The notes: a model not told the origin generated them from the letters alone. A DNA stretch of 64,000 bases from Enoplosus armatus (GCF_043641665.1 NC_092198.1:11979001-12043000); one strand, 5' to 3'; positions 39,601 to 51,676 are shown, counted from the first letter of the stretch. Translations and numbers: made by a program.

Positions 39601-40533
39601 AATATTATACACATGATTTTATTAAAGGTGTGTCATTAGGTGTTTGTTGCACAATATGTTGTGAGATTGAAAATCTTGACTGATGGCGGGGCCAATGCAC
39701 AAAATATGATTTGTTGAAGTTTAGGGTCTGACCCTGAAAAGAACCGTGTATGTAAATCAGGGGAAAAGGTTGTGGATTAGCACAGTTTTCAGTATTAAAT
39801 GCCATTTAAAAGCACCACGTGTGTCTATTTTCTCCCACTGCTGTTTGACAAGCTACATGTCACTTAACATAGCAAGAGAGAGAGAAAGCACTGCAGCTGA
39901 GGGGGACACAGAGGACGCTGAGCCATTGGTTTTACAACCTGCCAGTGTTGGTCCCCTTGATCATGAGTGAGGCCTTACACACCTTTTCAGACATGAAAGG
40001 TCTGGCAGGGGCTTGGTGACAGCTGCATCCTCTGCCCAAATAACAACCCAGTCCAAGTGCTGGGCCTTAAATCGTATTTTTTCCTAAAGCAATTGCTGAA
40101 AATGAAAACAGTCAGAATAATTTAGATTGTTTTCCACTGCAAATCAGCTGGTTCCCCAAAGAATGTTAAGTCGTGTGTAATTTTCTTGTGAGGGATATTT
40201 GTACTTGAAAAACAGGAAAAATTGAATTGGAAACAAGTAGCATTACTTCAAGTAGCAAGTGGCAAAATGTGTGCACATTTGAAGGTAAACAGGTTTTTAA
40301 GATTCAGTACAAGGACAGTAATATTAAACTATTTTGGCCTTTAATTAAACCCTCTCCCTACAGGACAATGAGCAACTGAGGGTTCAAAATCAGCAACAAT
40401 CATTGTATGTGATATATGTATATACACTTTGGCTCTGAAGGCTGTACTCTGAATAAATTAAAAATAGTATTGATTTATGTTTTTTTTTACTAACCTCCAG
40501 ACTGAGGACACACGCAGGCCTGACTTGCCAGAG
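39601..40533. other. Intergenic spacer gen1 to msgn1
   Basis: No coding exon is recognised. It includes a few AATAAA motifs and an open frame around 39746-39970 with no family resemblance. The proximal msgn1 control region follows. Confidence 0.6.
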
Positions 40534-40805
40534 AGGTGTGAAGATCCTCTCATTCCTTCATTAGACAAATCACATCAAACTGATAATTGTCGTCGTGCAG
40601 ACTTTAAAGAGTAATTTCCCACAAAAGGAATCTAATTATTTTTCTTTCTATCACATTATCCGTCTATTTAGCCTTATTCACACCCCAGTGATAACGAACG
40701 ACGTCCTTCGGGAAGGTCGCATTTTGGCACTTGAGATTTTCTTTGAACTTTTTTCGCCTGAGCTGTGAACCCATAAACCTCCGGAGATCTGCTTCTGTAT
40801 AAAAA
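40534..40805 (+). promoter_or_regulatory. msgn1: msgn1 promoter with T-box half-sites, TCF site and TATA box
   Basis: AGGTGTGAA at 40534-40542 and its reverse form TTCACACC at 40677-40684 match the T-box half-site. CTTTGAA at 40741-40747 fits the TCF/LEF consensus. TATAAAAA at 40798-40805 sits 49 bp before the ATG. Known biology: msgn1 is directly controlled by T-box factors and Wnt in the tailbud of fish and mouse, so these sites are the expected inputs. Function is inferred from motif and position only. Confidence 0.6.
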
Positions 40806-40853
40806 CGCTTTGGCAAAATCACCTTCACAGAAGCTGCCTGTCACTCACCCTCA

Positions 40854-41342
40854 ATGTCATCCTCGCTGCATGGACGTCTGGACGTCTGGAAGTCTCGGGA
40901 TATTTCTAACATGGACCTGGAGGTTGTCGGAGCTAAAATACTGTCTGAATGGAAGACCCATGAGAGTACTTTTGGAGAGGATCTGGACTCCCTTCAGTCC
41001 ACCTCACCGGAGTCCTCGATGGACTCCATGTGCTCCTCACCGGAGATGTGCTACTCCGGCGGGCATCGGGAGATCAGTGACTTCTCTTTCGGCTTCACGG
41101 GACGCAGGGCGACTCCAACGGCGCAGAGGCTGAGCAAGCCCAAGATGTCCACCAAAAGACGCATGAAGGCCAGTGAGAGGGAGAAGATGCGGATGAGGAG
41201 TCTTGCAGAGGCCTTGCACCAGCTCCGTGACTATCTGCCGCCGGACTACAGCAAGAGAGGTCAACCCCTGACCAAGATACAAACCCTCAAATACACAATT
41301 GAATACATCAACAAGCTTTCAGACATCCTGAGCCGCGCTTAA
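40854..41342 (+). CDS. msgn1: Mesogenin 1, bHLH transcription factor
   Basis: Single-exon gene of 162 aa encoding the master regulator of presomitic mesoderm. The N-terminus is Ser-rich ([20 protein letters not shown] at about 47-65). The basic region and helix-loop-helix occupy about residues 98-158: [20 protein letters not shown], then [12 protein letters not shown], and [16 protein letters not shown]. The Ala-Ser-Glu-Arg-Glu basic region and Arg-Met-Arg-Ser-Leu are typical of the mesogenin/Mesp group; the short length and lack of a long C-terminal extension favour mesogenin over Mesp. The first ATG lies 49 bp from the TATA box; a second in-frame ATG at residue 20 is possible. Being adjacent to gen1 agrees with the vertebrate gen1-msgn1 neighbourhood (human 2p24). 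Nothing is broken. Confidence 0.95.
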   Translation: MSSSLHGRLDVWKSRDISNMDLEVVGAKILSEWKTHESTFGEDLDSLQSTSPESSMDSMCSSPEMCYSGGHREISDFSFGFTGRRATPTAQRLSKPKMSTKRRMKASEREKMRMRSLAEALHQLRDYLPPDYSKRGQPLTKIQTLKYTIEYINKLSDILSRA

Positions 41343-41985
41343 CGGACGCAAATGGACAACTTTTACGCACCAGGTTTACTCTCATCTGGACATTTGATGG
41401 AGTTAGATTTATATATCTGATGAGTAATGCAACATCTTTAAGATAACTTAACCATTCGCCTTAATTTCATATTTTTCCTTCTCTGTTTTTGCCCTTCTCT
41501 TGGTTGTAAATATTATTTAGTGGGCACTTGGCAATTATTTTTGTATATGAGGCTGCCTTTGTCGGAATTATGAATTAAATGTTTGGAAATAGAGTTTGTT
41601 GTTTGTTGATATGTATATGTTTCGCTCATGATATCTTGATAGGTATCAGCTTTACTGATGAAGAACCTCTCCCTTATTCTTATGTTTGTGTTTACAGATA
41701 ATTTAGAGAAACCTCGTCATACTTGTTGATGCTATTTTTAAACTCTTGTACTTTGTCTACTGGTATATTAAGTATTAAGTAGCTGCATGATATCTTAATG
41801 TCTTGTTGTGTCTGAAAGCTATTAAATGCTGTAAATTGATAATTTGTCTGTTCAATTCTTCATATATTTTTCCCAATTGTATACTATATCAGGCTTGTTT
41901 AACATGTTTATACAGTTAAACAAATCCATTGAATCCCTCGTGTCGTATCCACAAACATGTTTTCCTCTTAAACATCTACAATAAA
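41343..41985 (+). other. msgn1: msgn1 3' UTR and candidate poly(A) signals
   Basis: AT-rich trailer with ATTAAA at 41574-41579 and 41821-41826 and AATAAA at 41980-41985. I cannot tell which is used. Such AU-rich 3' ends fit unstable, oscillation-related mRNAs. Confidence 0.45.
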
Positions 41986-42076
41986 TTAGCTTTACGCGTT
42001 TAACTTCTGGCCCAGTTAATTAATGAACAGTCTTCAAGATGAGCAGTACAATTAAAACGCACGTCAGCTTATTCCT

Positions 42077-42234
42077 CCAATCAGAATACCAAACTACCAA
42101 ACGCAGGCAGAATGAGAACAACAAGAAGCCAATCAGAAACCAGCATTCCTCCCGGTGGGCGTAACTTCCTCAGAAAGTGTTCCTCACAAAGAAATCCCAA
42201 CCTGGGATAGTCTAGTCTGACGAAGCCGCCATTT
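42077..42234 (+). promoter_or_regulatory. Promoter of the RGG/Pro-rich gene: two CCAAT boxes and a YY1 site
   Basis: CCAATCAG occurs at 42077-42084 and again at 42129-42136, both matching NF-Y. AAGCCGCCATTT at 42223-42234 fits the YY1 element that often sits at or just after the start site of housekeeping genes. There is no TATA box. Confidence 0.55.
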
Positions 42235-42367
42235 CAAAGCGTAAAGGAGCAAAGGAAGCTGTCGGAAATTTTGTACATTTTTTATTTTTCTAATATATTT
42301 TTATTTTTATTAGCATACAGGACAATTATATTACTTTTTTGAATCTACCTCGCGTGCATCACAAACT
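42225..42367 (+). other. Probable non-coding first exon of the RGG/Pro-rich gene
   Basis: From the YY1 site to a strong donor, CAAACT|GTAAGTCA, at 42367/42368. The next acceptor (TTTTCAG) ends at 43860, directly in front of the ATG. Exact transcription start unknown. Confidence 0.5.
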
Positions 42368-43860
42368 GTAAGTCATCCCTTCTGTTCATTTCACCAGAGC
42401 ACCAAAGCGTTTGAAAATCACAGGAACGCCCCTTTCACACATGACAAACATTTAAATACACTTGTTATTAGGCATATTTATTTCGTATTTTCAATTAGAA
42501 AAGTAGCTATCCAAGCGTTGAATGCGTACTTCAATACTATTTATGACGAAGCAACAGTTTTGGACACAATGTACTGTATGTCAGGTCTGCTCTGCGATGT
42601 TCAGTCCGGGAATTAGACAGGGCCCTTCTAGCGCTTTGCATTATAATTTAGCCAGCTGTGCTCAACATTACTTCCTATACACTGAACAGTATTGTGTTAT
42701 TAGAGACGTGAAATGTATTGGCTGCACAGGGTCCCTCTGATGGTCCAAGCTTAATGTTTAAGAGCTCACACAGCTCCAACCGCCTCTCAGGATCAGGATA
42801 AAAATGTTTCCATGACGCTCGACGTGCCTTTGGCTCTGCAGGCTTATTCACTTTAAAATAACACTGTGATAATGTCTGTGTATGTGACATACTCTTCAAG
42901 CTTCATGCTTATTGTCCTTGTCACATGCATGAGAGGCGGTGCATTCCAAGCACTGAGGAGTCTATCTAGATATCTGTGTAAATGTATACATATGCAAATA
43001 CAATTCAATAACAACACAAACTACAACCTACAAAACGAGTATGGGACAAACAATATACAAAACATATATATAAACAGCAGTAGCTGCATCAATTAGAACA
43101 GTCTATAAAAGTGCTGAAACTCAGAGTTCATCAGTCTGTGAAGGATAACAAATGATCCCAAATCCTAAACCTTATTGGGTTTTTTACACCTACATAGACT
43201 TTTGTTGTTTGCAGAAAAGACCATTTTTTGTCATCTATGTTTACAAATAATGTGTTATTCCTATAGGGACTTAAAGTTGTGCTATATGTTTATTGTGTCC
43301 TTAAAGAATTTATCTTAGAAGTATCAGACACACAGGAAGAAAAATAAGTTATAGGCGCCTCTTTTAGTTTTTGTTCTTCTGAGGCCCAAATATGTTAAGT
43401 GGCAGTTTCATGCTTTCTCCTATATCTCATAAGTGCACTCTCCCACTCCAATCTCCACTGTCATACAGTGTCACAGATGCTGCATTTTACATTAGTGATC
43501 ATGGCTTTGGGACTATTAATAATTTTCCCACTAGCAGCTTTGACTTGCAGTTGTCCGTGCTTAACTTGCAAACTTGTCACCTGCTTGCTTCAGTATGAGG
43601 CATGCAAGTCTGTCACTCCCAGTGATGGAGCAATGCTGTCAATCCAACACTGAGGTTTCATGTTTCCAAGATCTGCTGAGTGATATTTTAACCTTAACGG
43701 TCCCAGCTGAATGCTAGCATCCCGTTCACTGTAAAAGTGAGGCTTGCACATGAACCAATTGGTGTCAATAGTCATTATTATTTTTCTGAAATACTAATGT
43801 TAAAAGAGGTTGCCATGGTGACATAGTACTGTATATAAATATTGACCTGCATCTTTTCAG
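42368..43860 (+). other. First intron of the RGG/Pro-rich gene
   Basis: Nothing recognisable inside; short open frames only. Confidence 0.5.
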
Positions 43861-46677
43861 ATGGATGCAGACACAGAAGAAAAGATGACAGAAACTTCAA
43901 AAACTTCCAAGGATGAATCTGAGAGACCCTTAATGGACAGCAAATCTAGGTCAGTCTTATGGTTCCTTATAGCCCAATACTTTATTTATGGATACATAAT
44001 GATTTTTAAACTGCATGTAAGGGTTTCATCAATGTGCAGTTGACGAGTTGCCGAGTACGACTTTACATGATTGAACTGTGACTGGTGGCATGGTGGCAGT
44101 ATTCCTCATATTTGTTTTTTATCTTCTCAGGGGTCGTGGGTTTAGAGGCCGTGGTAGAGGGGGTCGGATGAATCGAGGCGGCATGCGTGGTGGGTGGGGC
44201 ATGATGAAAGGGTTTGGTCCACCTGGACATGGGAGGGGTCGACCGAAAGATGGACTCATGAATGGATTTGCACCGATGAGGTACTGACATTTGAAATATA
44301 CATGGTGATGAGAATAAATTATAAAACTTTGCTTTTATTAATTGGTTAGTAGTAGTTGGCAAAACAAGTGGTGTGGTTATAACGCATATAAAAGGGAAAT
44401 GCATTTTAACTTCAAAGTTTTTTTTAAAGGAGATTTACACCCAAAGTTAAACAACTACTAGTGATGGGCAGGTGAAGCCTCATGAAGCATATTCAAAAAA
44501 AAAATATTCAAAGCTTCGAGGCTTCAGTCTAACTAAGAACAGTGACATCTGGTGGTCAACCGAAGCCATAGCAACCTCTCAAGAGCGAGACTGAAGCACT
44601 GACACCGTTTCAATCCCATGTCAGCAATAAAAGTTCAGAAAAGACTGTGTGGTCGTTTTAATCTGCTGATGTTTTTGTTCTTTTATACTAATTAATGATG
44701 ACATCATCATTACACATTAAAATTAATTATACGCTTGTTGTTAGAAGACACTGCACCAGAAGAAGTTCTTCTTCTTAAAAGGAGTAAGACATTTGTTTAA
44801 AAAAAACCTAATATGCAGACACACTCACCCACACTCTAAAAAACATTCCAGATTAAACCAAAGAATAAATATAAATGACAGAATACGAAGGGTAAAATGT
44901 TGGTTCAGGTTTATTTAGAAAGCTTTATTTAAAAACTGGACTAAAAGTCTATACAAACAACAAGACCAGAGGTCCTTCCTGCTGCAGCTTTGCAACTGAT
45001 TATGGTGTTTGGATGAACACAGAAACATCTTGTTTTTGTTTTTTAGTCCAGTCTTTTTAAAGAAAACCATTGAAACGCTCTGAACCAATGAAGTGCGAAG
45101 TGAAGCAGCGATGACGTTCGAAGCTTTGTACGTCATCGGTCACGTGACAGTGGTGTTTTGATACAAGCTCCGACACGGTGTTTCGAATCACTCCGCTTCA
45201 GGAAGAGTGACACAAGCTCCGAAGCCTCGGTATCATATGCCCATCACTAACAACTACCTTTATGTGCGGTATTTAAAATTATAATGCTTAACTTTTTATG
45301 GGTAAATTGCACTTCCTGCCCTTCCCTTGCAGAGGAATGAGGAGGATGCGACCTTACCCAGACCTAAGAGGTCATCGAGGTAGGGGTGGACCAATGTGCA
45401 TGGGCCCTCCTCCACCTCCACCACCCCCCATGCACCTCAGAGGCCCCTTCCCACCCATGCCCAGGTAACCACCTCACACAAACGCACACAATCATATGCA
45501 CAGACACCCATGGCAGCCCAAAGGACTGGATTTAAGAATATTCCACCTGAGTTTAAAAGCTTTCTTTTGTCCTAAAAAGTAGATCGTTTTGTGTGGGTAC
45601 TGTAGGCCAAGTAACAATATATTTGAGCCATATCTTTTTGTGGAGCAATTTGCTATTTGCACCTGTCACTTTTGGCTTGGGCAGATGTGTGCTGTCACTC
45701 AACTGGTCTTACATTTGCATCAACACTGGCTCATGTGTATCACTACAAAAGGTTTCCTCAGACAGAAAATGTACATAAAAGTGTATTGTATCGTTGTTAT
45801 GCTTGTCCTGTTTGTAGGCACGGACCCCCTCCACCCCCTCCTACAGGTCATCCTGGTTTCAGAGGCCGTCCCCCACACCCTCGAGGCCGTGGCATGCCAC
45901 CGCCTGGACCTCCACGCCACTTCCACCCCCGCGGCCCAAGAGGGTAAGAATATTATGTTTGAACATTAGTATCATGCTTAAGCTTTGCAAGTCACAATTC
46001 TCTGCACTTTCCTTGCATGCTTTTAAGATTCCTAAATAGATTTGAAATACATCTGGAAAGCATTTGAGATGCGCTTACACCAGTTATATTGCTTTTAAAT
46101 CTGTGATGCAAATATGCAGTAAACTGCAAGCCAAAAGACTGAGGGTTGTGACACAAGACACAGTCCTTTCTGTCCCTTTTCTCTTAAGCCTCATTATGGC
46201 TTTAATTTCCTTTAACTTTCCTCTAATTATCACATTTCTTTCCCAGTTTGTATATCAAATAGAAGACATAATATTGCTTTTTGCCCAAATAGTTTGTCTT
46301 AGTAGAACAAATGTTGAGTCAAAGAATGTTAACTTATAAACAAATAAAGAAATAAATAAAATAACTTACTGCTCAACTATTGCAGGCCATACATACATAC
46401 ACTTAATAGTGCATGGAAAAATAAATTGCGAAGACATTACCCTGTATTTTATCATTCAAAGGTACACAGTAACTGAAAGGGGATGACATCCCTGACTGGA
46501 ATAGCTCAGATGGCTGCTCTTATCAGAGTGTGCCTCCTATTGGCCAAAGCCAAGAATCCAATGTGTGATTTTATCCTTTTACACAGCTACCACAATGGAC
46601 CGGTCTCTCCTCCGCCTCACCCCCCACCTGGCAGAGGCCAGAGGTGGCCAGGGCCCCCTGGTGGCCGACGCTTTTAA
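43861..46677 (+). CDS. Unrecognised RGG- and proline-rich protein, 195 aa
   Basis: Five exons join in phase with GT-AG borders: 43861-43949, 44131-44280, 45333-45464, 45818-45943 and 46587-46677. The ATG is the first base after an acceptor. The first 30 residues are acidic and Ser/Thr/Lys-rich (MDADTEEKMTETSKTSKDES). Then come an RG/RGG block (GRGFRGRGRGGRMNRGGMRG), a Met/Arg-rich stretch, two proline clusters (eight consecutive Pro, then six) and a Pro/Gly/Arg tail ending WPGPPGGRRF. There are no membrane segments and no folded domain that I recognise. RGG/Pro composition suggests a nuclear RNA-binding or condensate-forming protein; this is inference only. In every intron the phase is 2, so internal exons are all frame-preserving cassettes. 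The hAT element at 44459-45249 lies in its intron 3 (after coding exon 2). Confidence 0.85.
44459..45249. mobile_element. Non-autonomous hAT transposon, 791 bp, with perfect TSD
   Basis: Terminal inverted repeats TAGTGATGGGC and GCCCATCACTA are flanked by identical 8-bp duplications ACAACTAC at 44451-44458 and 45250-45257. An 8-bp duplication is the hAT hallmark. Subterminal GAAGC/GCTTC motifs recur (GAAGCCTCATGAAGC, GCTTCGAGGCTTC, CGAAGC). No transposase frame is present. It lies within an intron of the RGG/Pro-rich gene. Confidence 0.93.
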
Positions 46678-47119
46678 CACAGCCTGCCCTAAAAACAATA
46701 ACCAAGCAGTTGTTAATGTAGAAGGGGCCTAGAGTGGTGCAGTAAATGATATGCCCCTCAATAATGTGTTACACAAAGTCTCTGAGTATCTTCATGACAT
46801 ACTCTGTGGCCAAATGTCTGGTTATTGATATTGTCTACTGGCAAAGAAATAATGTGAAAATGACTAATGATAACTGAGGACAAAAATGCCTCAGTATTAA
46901 CAATGTAAAGGCATCCTCGCATTCTGTTATCTATGTTAAAAAAAATACTGTTGGTACTGTAGGAACTATTTGACATTGTTGAGAAAAGGCTGTTAAAAAC
47001 AAGTTTGAAACCGCTGTTCTCAAAGGGAGGAAAACTCTTGTCAAAGTTCATTAAATGTTCTGTGGTTCTTGTTACAGTCACCCTGTGAGCCTTAAGAAAT
47101 TTCCCTGATCCTCAATAAA
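46678..47119 (+). other. 3' UTR of the RGG/Pro-rich gene
   Basis: Runs from the TAA stop to AATAAA at 47114-47119. A further A-rich AATAAA block near 47728 may be an alternative end. Confidence 0.55.
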
Positions 47120-47502
47120 GACTAAAAAATGGGTGACACTGCATATATGAAGGTGGGGAAAAATGAATGAAAGAGTGCACAACAGCCCTCAAGCACCACT
47201 GTTACTAGTTTAATACACCTTGGACCTCCCTAACCTTTCCTTTTGTTACATGGAAACAGTTATGTATTATAACCTCACCAAGCAGTTCAGCAAATATTGT
47301 TTAACACTTGCACATATTCTAAGAGAAAAGACAATATTCCACTTGTCAAGTATTCATGAGTATTTAATTTTATATTTTATATCATTAATGTGCACCTTTT
47401 TTTAAGTTATGAGTATTGCTGTTTGGAACATTCATGTGTGTCTTCAGCAATCTATTGTGTAATGACAAAAAGGAAAAGGCATTATATATGAATAGTATAC
47501 CG

Positions 47503-47538
<36 letters not shown>

Positions 47539-49030
47539 AGTAGCTTTTATAAAAAAAGCAAATTCTATTAGTATTTGCTTCAGTTAAGGATAAGAAATTA
47601 CTCTTTACTGTGTTTTTTGAAGTGTTATAAAAACTTTATTCACTGTAATTAACATAACTTTTGTGAACCTGTGAATGTGTTTTATGAAAGTCGTCAAGAC
47701 GTATGACGTAGTCGTGGAGAAAAAAAAAATAAAACTAAAAATAAACTCAACTTCTCTTTTTTTTTGTTTATTCACAAACAAGTCTGAGAGTTGTCATTAC
47801 AATCTACAACAATTCTGTAATATATGAAAGAGAATGAATTGCAATGTCAATACTAATGCTGTACACAGTTTGAAAGTGAACATTTGATCCATGTAAAAAC
47901 CACTACAAAGATTTATAGACATTTTTGAGTGTGGAGGACCAAGAGCCCTTATTAATGTAATATTCAGTGGAATCTTAATGAATAATTTCGATAGACTCGC
48001 TGAGGGCTGCAGAGAAGTGAAGGCTTTGAAAAGTAATAGATGAAATGCACTTTTAGTAGCTGAGAACTTGAAAGATGAATTTCACTCACTCAAGTGCATT
48101 ACCATTTATCTCAACATGTAAATTTGACAGGAGGACTCCACTTGAAAGGCATTTAAATGCTTTTGACCGAACATGTCACAGTTCAAATTCAGTGGTAGCA
48201 TGTCTAAAAGGAGCACATCATCTGCAAAGGATAAACACTCTGATATGACCAAGGACTTTGTCAGGATATTGTCAGTAATTTCACCAAAGTGTTTTTCTAT
48301 TCTTATAATTCTTATATGTTAATATTATTATAATATATAATTTCTCCTAGACTGCCATACATTTTTAATCTTTATAAAAAATAAAAAAAAGTTGGTTGCC
48401 ATGTATGTAGTTGCTTATGAAGTTGCTGTATGAATGCAAACAGATTTACTCTAAAAAAAAAAAAAAAGTGATCTACATTAATGGCACCATCTCGTGGGAC
48501 AGTGAATAAAGTGGACTATATTATATGTTATTATATAATATTTTAGCTCTTTAGGTTTTGCAAGCTCTGTGAATGCATGTAGCCCTTTTCCCTTAATGTG
48601 GTGGTAATTTAAGCTCACCTGAATTTATAAAGATATAACAAAACCCTGCTGTAATGCAAAAGCACAGTCATATGAAGAGACATTTATTATTGATACTGTA
48701 TGTTTGTACTGCTGGCACAAACAAGGATTTGGCATTATTTCTAGATGAAAGAGCGTTTTATTCTCTGAGCCACAAAGGCACTGCAGAGTACTCAAATATG
48801 GCTGCAGACCTCAAGAGGTATTCATCACAGACGTGTTGGCTCTCTCCCCCTCTTCCCCCTACTCTGTCATTTTCCAACTCTTCAGCACTTTCAGTACATT
48901 TTGCTGCCTCTTCAATCTCTGCAGTCCCTTCTTGTTTCTCCCTTTGGTTGATTATAACAGAGTGACTGTTGTTGTCTCCTGAAGGGGGGCACTCAGTACA
49001 GTTAACCTCCCAGGCCCCAGGAACCCAGGC
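47120..49030. other. Intergenic DNA, nothing coding recognised
   Basis: AT-rich spacer with a (TA)n tract at 47505-47536 and a 15-base A run near 48453-48467. An open frame at 48654-48965 has no family resemblance. Confidence 0.5.
47505..47536. repeat. (TA)n microsatellite
   Basis: About 16 uninterrupted AT units. Confidence 0.95.
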
Positions 49031-49044
49031 CCTCCCTCACATCT

Positions 49045-49587
49045 CTCCCCTCCTTCACCAGCGGCGTGACACCTGAGGTCCGGCACTTAACTTGAAAAGG
49101 TGAGCCTCCTCTTGTGTCTTAATCCCTAAACCCCTCCCTCACTGATGCCTGGAGATTCTCTCTTTCAGGATGGAAGTTGAAACAACAACAGAGCCAAATC
49201 CCGGTGAGACACAGAGGACTATGGGTTGATAGGTTATGGTACTTCATCTTTTATTAGTGGCTCCTAACATTAAAAATGTGGTTAGTGGAAGCACACCTGT
49301 ACTGTGAAATCTCAACAAGCACGGTAAGTACACCTTGTGGTAGTGCAAGGAGCATGCAGGGATTAGCAGGAAAAGACAGATCTATAAACCAGTATTCTTG
49401 CACTGCTAACTGGCATGAAGACATTTTGACATGTCACAAGAGGGAAAGAACAGCTGTGAATGATACAATTAAGGAGGGCTGAATTCCATTTAGCTGCTTA
49501 AATTTTCAGGGTCCTGGTATGGTGCATGCTGGCTCACTGCCACACTGTCATGGCTTACAGAACGGAGCGTCATTAATGTTATTCGAG
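49045..49587 (+). other. Candidate small spliced gene or lncRNA (weak)
   Basis: Three possible exons follow one another: one ending TTGAAAAG|GTGAGC at about 49099, one flanked by CTCTCTTTCAG and CCCG|GTGAGA (about 49169-49203) holding ATG and MEVETTTEPNP, and one after AAATTTTCAG at about 49510. Joined, the frame continues with GSWYGACWLTATLSWLTE, a hydrophobic stretch, before running into the hAT element at 49585. I do not recognise it; chance splice signals are a real alternative. Confidence 0.2.
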
Positions 49588-49960
49588 TGATGGGCGGATG
49601 AAGCTTTGGTGCTTTCTTTCTTCAAATTGCTTCAAACACAGAAAGCACAGTGACATCTGCTGGCTTGCAAAACTTATAGCAGCCCTTCAAGACTGAGGCC
49701 GAAGCACACCACCTCTCTCTCTGATTTTAATAGTTTTAGTTTCATGTACAATAATAAGTCCAAGAAGCCTGCATGTCATTATTAAATGTGTAACACTTTT
49801 GTTCGGAAGTGCTACATTAGCTGTAGATGTTATTATGCAATATGTTACAGTAAAATAATTGATACATGCATTATAAAAAAAAAGCCTAAATATTAAATAT
49901 TTTTGCTGGCATGAAACATTAAGCAAGCTTTGGGGATTCGGTTTCATCTGCCCATCTCTA
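49585..49960. mobile_element. Second hAT element of the TAGTGATGGGC family, 376 bp
   Basis: Starts GAGTGATGGGCGGATGAAGC and ends TTCATCTGCCCATCTCTA. The shared internal motif CAGTGACATCTGCTGG parallels CAGTGACATCTGGTGG in the 44.5-kb copy. The duplicated target is imperfect (GTTATTC/GTTATTA), consistent with an older or internally deleted copy. Confidence 0.85.
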
Positions 49961-51369
49961 GTTATTACACCTGTGCTTTTCCTACTATGACAAGTCAAAA
50001 TGTCTGCTGTTAAAAGGTGTATTGGCAAAGCAGATTTTACTTGATAAATTATTTGGTATCGGGGCCAAGTACTGACCATCTTTCACTTGTGGGCCAGAAA
50101 GCCAACAGGAAAGTTCACCAACTCAACCTAAAATCTATAGCAGTGGGACACTATACTGTTACATAAACTTACAATGTATCACCACAGTTAAACTAGTTTC
50201 CAAACCATTATCATAGCATCTATTTAAGTGACAGTATTCTAAATAAACTCTCAATGATTAAAACTAACTTGCAAGATAATGTAACGGATGGAATCAAGCC
50301 ACTGAAAAAAGACACAGAGGCTCATTATTTTGCTATTAAATGATTTATTATAAAGAAGTATTATGATTCTCATGGTATGCGTCTGTGCAATTAGTAAAAA
50401 TACTGAATAAAAATTGTTGCGTAACCTTATTTTAGAAAGTATAGTACTTGCACAATATATATATATGTATATATAATATAATGATGTATGAATCTCAAAT
50501 TAACGTAAATTTAAGTGGATATGGACAATCTTTATAATTACTTTGTCTAGTGGACAGAACATTTTTAGCATTTAGGTGTTCGGGCATATTTACGTAAGCG
50601 TGGACCACAAAAGGAAGGTCAGTTTCTGTGAGATTTCTGTGCTTCTTGCTGAGATTTTCAAACCCGCAGTATCCAAACCAGAAGAAAATGTACTCAGGTC
50701 AGGTTTAGAATCTTGGTATTCCTGTTATTAAATACCTGCGTAACCATAGTAGGTACATGGTCAAGTAGGCACAGAATTGATGGTCAATAGAAAATTTAAA
50801 TATGTATAAGGCCAACAACATTTATATTCAGACAGGCTCCCTGCAACCATACCCACCACTGGGTCTATTGAAAAATGAGCAGGGGCTAAAAATGACTCCA
50901 ATGTGATTTGTGTTGTGTAGCTGGACATGTTGACGGTCTCTTTGCAGCAACAAAAAAAAGCTTAAAGCTTCTCACCACCATTTCCTCTGTGGAGATGATG
51001 CACTATATGATTTATGTCATCTCTGTATGACAGCTCATTTTAATACAGGAAGAGAGGGGAGGGCCAGTCCTCAGCAGTCTTTAAAATGACAGGAAGTATT
51101 GCCTTCAACCACTGAGCATAAGTACGCCATGTTGTTTTCACTGTTGAGCAGAAGATATATTAATATGAAATATATTTGTATACCAACTATTCAATAAATG
51201 CAAAAAAAGAAATGTCTTGTGTGCTGGTCTTGTGTTCATACAGAATAACAATCCGATGCAGATAGTTGAACAAAAAACATTGTAATATCAATGTAGAAGA
51301 AGTGTTAGAATCCCAAATCTGACTAAATAACAGCACAAAAAGGTGATGTAAAGTTACATGCAGAATATA
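49961..51369. other. Intergenic DNA upstream of the mrps10 3' end
   Basis: AT-rich with short (TA) runs near 50455-50480. No coding exon or RNA gene recognised. Confidence 0.5.
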
Positions 51370-51375
51370 TTTATT
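51370..51375 (-). terminator. mrps10: mrps10 polyadenylation signal
   Basis: AATAAA on the minus strand about 300 bases past the mrps10 stop. A 17-base A run on the plus strand (51377-51393) lies just upstream of it in the transcript as a U tract. Confidence 0.5.
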
Positions 51376-51676
51376 GAAAAAAAAAAAAAAAAAGTTACAA
51401 CATACATTTGATCCCACTGTTTTGCCACAGAAAGACAATAGAAACGCACAACTACCAGTAATTGAAGGCTGTTACATGCCATTACATGTTGACATAATGA
51501 ATGTAAGTCCTTTTTCCATGGGTTTTTAACAATATATACAGTAGATGATAATGTTAAAAGTCCATGACAATCATATATAAATATTACATTTTCTTTCATG
51601 TCCTCCATTTACCCAACATAATCACTGATGTCTGAGGAAAGACATCCAATAAGCATCATGTTGCTCATCACTGACT

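Noticed and set aside
45589..45969. 126-codon plus-strand frame
   Set aside because: Overlaps exon 4 of the RGG/Pro-rich gene in another frame; the Pro/Gly/Arg frame continues its neighbours in phase, this one does not.
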